Shown: positions 62,194 to 64,000 of the stretch, in pieces
Layout of the letters: each line of letters starts with the position of its first letter
How positions within the stretch are numbered: position 1 is the first letter of the stretch
DNA from: an uncultured Clostridia bacterium
GTDB lineage: Bacteria > Bacillota > Clostridia > Oscillospirales > Ruminococcaceae
Direction of reading: 5' to 3'
DNA length: 64,000 nt
Assembly: GCA_947168885.1 (NCBI GenBank)
Contig: CAMVNQ010000008.1
Location: 62,001-126,000, forward strand
Position numbers and translations under genes: made by a program
Notes under the pieces: model-generated
Told to the model about the DNA's origin: nothing
The model's database searches: none
The model's input: the letters and a program-made list of their open reading frames with translations, nothing else

Positions 62194-62235
62194 AATTCTG
62201 GCAAAATATGTATTGTCGATCCGGACGAATTCTGG
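62194..62235 (+). promoter_or_regulatory. Direct repeats upstream of the GH127 promoter
   Basis: AATTCTGG occurs at 62194-62201 and 62228-62235, a 34-base period, ending ten bases before the -35 of the GH127 promoter. Unrelated to sites A and B. Confidence 0.4.
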
Positions 62236-62244
62236 TAATGTCTG

Positions 62245-62273
62245 TTGCACTGAAAAACTGTTTTTTATATAGA
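62245..62273 (+). promoter_or_regulatory. Promoter of the GH127 gene
   Basis: TTGCAC (62245-62250), 17-base spacer, TATAGA (62268-62273). Confidence 0.6.
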
Positions 62274-62320
62274 TAATAATCTCTGATACAGGCTGACAGA
62301 CGGAAAGGCGGACACTTTTT

Positions 62321-64000
62321 ATGAAAAAACAGCACCAGATAAAACAAGGAGCTTACAGATCGGATGGTTTTATTGCGAAATATCAGAAGCTTGTAAGCGG
62401 CACGGTCCTTCCGTATCAGTATGATGTGCTGAACGACAGGGCGGAGGGCGCGGAAAAAAGCCATGTCATACAAAACTTCATCAATGCAGGCAAAGCCGTG
62501 CGCGGCGAAGACGCAGGCGACGGTTTCTACGGAATGGTGTTCCAGGACAGCGACGCGGCAAAATGGATCGAGGCAGCGGCGTATTCTCTCGGCAATTTTT
62601 CTGACCCTGTGCTCGAAAAACAGGTCGATGACCTTATAGATATAATAGCCGAAGCGCAGGACGCCGACGGTTATCTCGACACATATTTTACCATAAAGGA
62701 TAAGGACAAGCGCTGGACGAATCTTCTCGAAGCCCACGAGCTATACTGCGCAGGACACATGATAGAAGCCGCCTGCGCGTATTACGAATCCTGCGGAAAG
62801 CGGAAGCTGCTCGATGTGATGCAGAAAAACACCGATCTGCTGTACAAAGTGTTCATTGAGGAACATCACGGCGGATTCCCGGGACATCCGGAGATAGAGC
62901 TCGCTCTTATGAAGATGTATCGTATCACGGGAGCCGAAAAGTGCCTTTATCTCGCGGAATACTTTATAAATACACGCGGTACCGATACGGATTTCTACAA
63001 ACGTGAATGCGAAGCGCGCAAATGGAAGGTCTGGGGGGCCGACCCGGGCAACGGCGAATATCAGCAGAGCAATATACCGCTTCGTAAAGCGGAGCGGGCG
63101 ACAGGTCACGCGGTGCGCGCCGTATATCTCTATACCGGAATGGCGGATCTCGCAGCCGAGACCGGTGACAGTGAGCTTTTTGAAGCCTGCCGCCGCCTGT
63201 GGGACAGCATTACGAAAAAGCAGATGTACGTTACCGGCGGTATAGGCTCGACAGTTCACGGCGAAGCTTTCAGCACGGACTATGATCTCCCGCCCGATAC
63301 GGCATACGCCGAGACCTGTGCTTCGATAGGTCTTATGTTCTTTGCCTCGCGTATGCTCGAAAACGAAGTCAGCGGCGAATATGCCGATATCATGGAACAG
63401 GCGTTCTACAACACTGTGCTTGCAGGTATGCAGCTCGACGGCAAACGGTTCTTTTATGTGAACCCTCTTGAAGTCGTTCCGGGAATATCGGGTGTTGCGC
63501 CTACACACAGACACGATCTTACGCAGCGCCCCGGCTGGTACGCCTGCGCCTGCTGCCCTCCCAATGTGGCGAGACTTATATCTTCTTTCGGAAAATACGC
63601 TTACGGCGAGAACGGCGATACTGTGTTCTGTCACCTGTTCGCAGCCGGTACGGCAGGTTTTGAGAACGGTATGAAGCTGGCCTGCGAATCCGAATATCCG
63701 TACGGTTTTACCGTAAAATATAAGATCTCGGGCAGCGGCAGACTTGCTGTAAGGATACCTCGCTGGAGTCCTGAATACACGCTTACGGTCAACGGAAAAA
63801 GCTTCGCCGGCGCTCCGGAAAACGGTTATGTATATATCCCCGTTTCCGGAGAAGCGGAGATAGTTCTTACTCTTGACGACAAGCCCCGTTTCATATATGC
63901 TTCACCAAAAGTGCCGAGACTCACGGGATACACAGCGATATGCAGAGGTCCGCTGGTATTCTGCTTCGAAGGTGCCGACAATGACGGAGATGTGCTTTCC
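62321..64000 (+). CDS. GH127 beta-L-arabinofuranosidase (3' end outside the window)
   Basis: 560 codons are present and the frame is open at the window end. It resembles the DUF1680/GH127 enzyme HypBA1, which releases L-arabinose from beta-1,2-arabinobiose. The zinc and catalytic cysteines are visible: ETCAS (Glu331, Cys333) and ACACCPPNVARL (Cys409, Cys411, Cys412). YVTGGIGS and DADGYLDTYF are also family blocks. No signal peptide, so intracellular. Divergent from araC; it would act on plant beta-arabinosylated hydroxyproline glycans or imported oligosaccharides. Confidence 0.92.
   Translation, partial: MKKQHQIKQGAYRSDGFIAKYQKLVSGTVLPYQYDVLNDRAEGAEKSHVIQNFINAGKAVRGEDAGDGFYGMVFQDSDAAKWIEAAAYSLGNFSDPVLEKQVDDLIDIIAEAQDADGYLDTYFTIKDKDKRWTNLLEAHELYCAGHMIEAACAYYESCGKRKLLDVMQKNTDLLYKVFIEEHHGGFPGHPEIELALMKMYRITGAEKCLYLAEYFINTRGTDTDFYKRECEARKWKVWGADPGNGEYQQSNIPLRKAERATGHAVRAVYLYTGMADLAAETGDSELFEACRRLWDSITKKQMYVTGGIGSTVHGEAFSTDYDLPPDTAYAETCASIGLMFFASRMLENEVSGEYADIMEQAFYNTVLAGMQLDGKRFFYVNPLEVVPGISGVAPTHRHDLTQRPGWYACACCPPNVARLISSFGKYAYGENGDTVFCHLFAAGTAGFENGMKLACESEYPYGFTVKYKISGSGRLAVRIPRWSPEYTLTVNGKSFAGAPENGYVYIPVSGEAEIVLTLDDKPRFIYASPKVPRLTGYTAICRGPLVFCFEGADNDGDVLS

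Noticed and set aside
62099-62737. A longer AraC-family protein starting far upstream
   Set aside because: The extension is the complement of the GH127 gene; operator, promoter and ribosome site lie in between.
62741-63634. Minus-strand frame of 297 codons opposite the GH127 gene
   Set aside because: It is a shadow of the GH127 coding sequence, which has clear family motifs on the plus strand.
1-64000. CRISPR array, rRNA or tRNA genes
   Set aside because: No regularly spaced direct repeats and no TTCGA-type tRNA arms or rRNA stretches were found on either strand.

Overview
The window looks like the chromosome of a gut or rumen Ruminococcus-type member of the Oscillospiraceae (Bacillota). 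The evidence is a base composition near half GC by eye, strong TTGACA-17-TATAAT promoters, GGAGG ribosome sites, lipoproteins with LxxC lipoboxes and threonine-rich linkers, a cellobiose 2-epimerase that closely resembles the Ruminococcus albus enzyme, a carboxyspermidine-type polyamine operon, and an arabinan-degrading locus fed by ABC importers. I saw no rRNA, tRNA, CRISPR array or intact prophage.

Layout. 1-11 kb: the 3' part of addB, an SseB-like protein, a MATE exporter, a secreted Ig-like protein ending in a probable RNase-toxin fold, secA and cellobiose 2-epimerase, then an unassigned structured small RNA with GGA-bearing loops and a ferredoxin. 11-18 kb: an EFR1 flavodoxin/ferredoxin, a lipoprotein serine hydrolase, and a four-gene minus-strand operon (TIM-barrel protein, zinc-ribbon membrane protein, TPM protein, HlyD-like lipoprotein), then YccF. 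18-26.5 kb: a polyamine operon (speA, speE, a zinc-ribbon protein, carboxynorspermidine dehydrogenase, nspC, aguA, aguB, rubredoxin). It is preceded by a long structured leader that ends in an intrinsic terminator just before speA. 26.6-28.1 kb: a compact phage-like switch in which a LexA/CI-like repressor faces a sigma-like DUF1492 gene and a zinc-ribbon gene, with three 19-bp operators over the two promoters.

28-42 kb: a sialate O-acetylesterase, a secreted metzincin-like protease and a clostripain-family protease, a membrane protein plus glycosyltransferase pair next to a sortase-type surface protein, a TPP-riboswitch-controlled thiT, a PASTA lipoprotein, rpmE, and an AT-rich secreted fibronectin III protein behind a putative attenuator. 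42-64 kb: an arabinan utilisation locus. An AraC regulator sits between a forward GH127 beta-L-arabinofuranosidase (running off the window) and a minus-strand run of about 19 kb. That run encodes an extracellular GH43 arabinanase, two complete sugar importers (two binding proteins, four permeases), an NHL/YIP1 membrane protein, a DUF5696 protein, a LamG lipoprotein, an intracellular GH43, one MsmX-type ATPase and an orphan RelB-like antitoxin. A nearly identical 28-bp site lies in front of both the GH43 operon and araC, and is probably the AraC operator.

Three copies of a small non-coding inverted-repeat element (157-223 bp, with 4-bp target duplications in two) lie in the same orientation in the 5' leaders of the serine hydrolase, speE and clostripain genes. 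One copy carries a second repeat family nested inside it.
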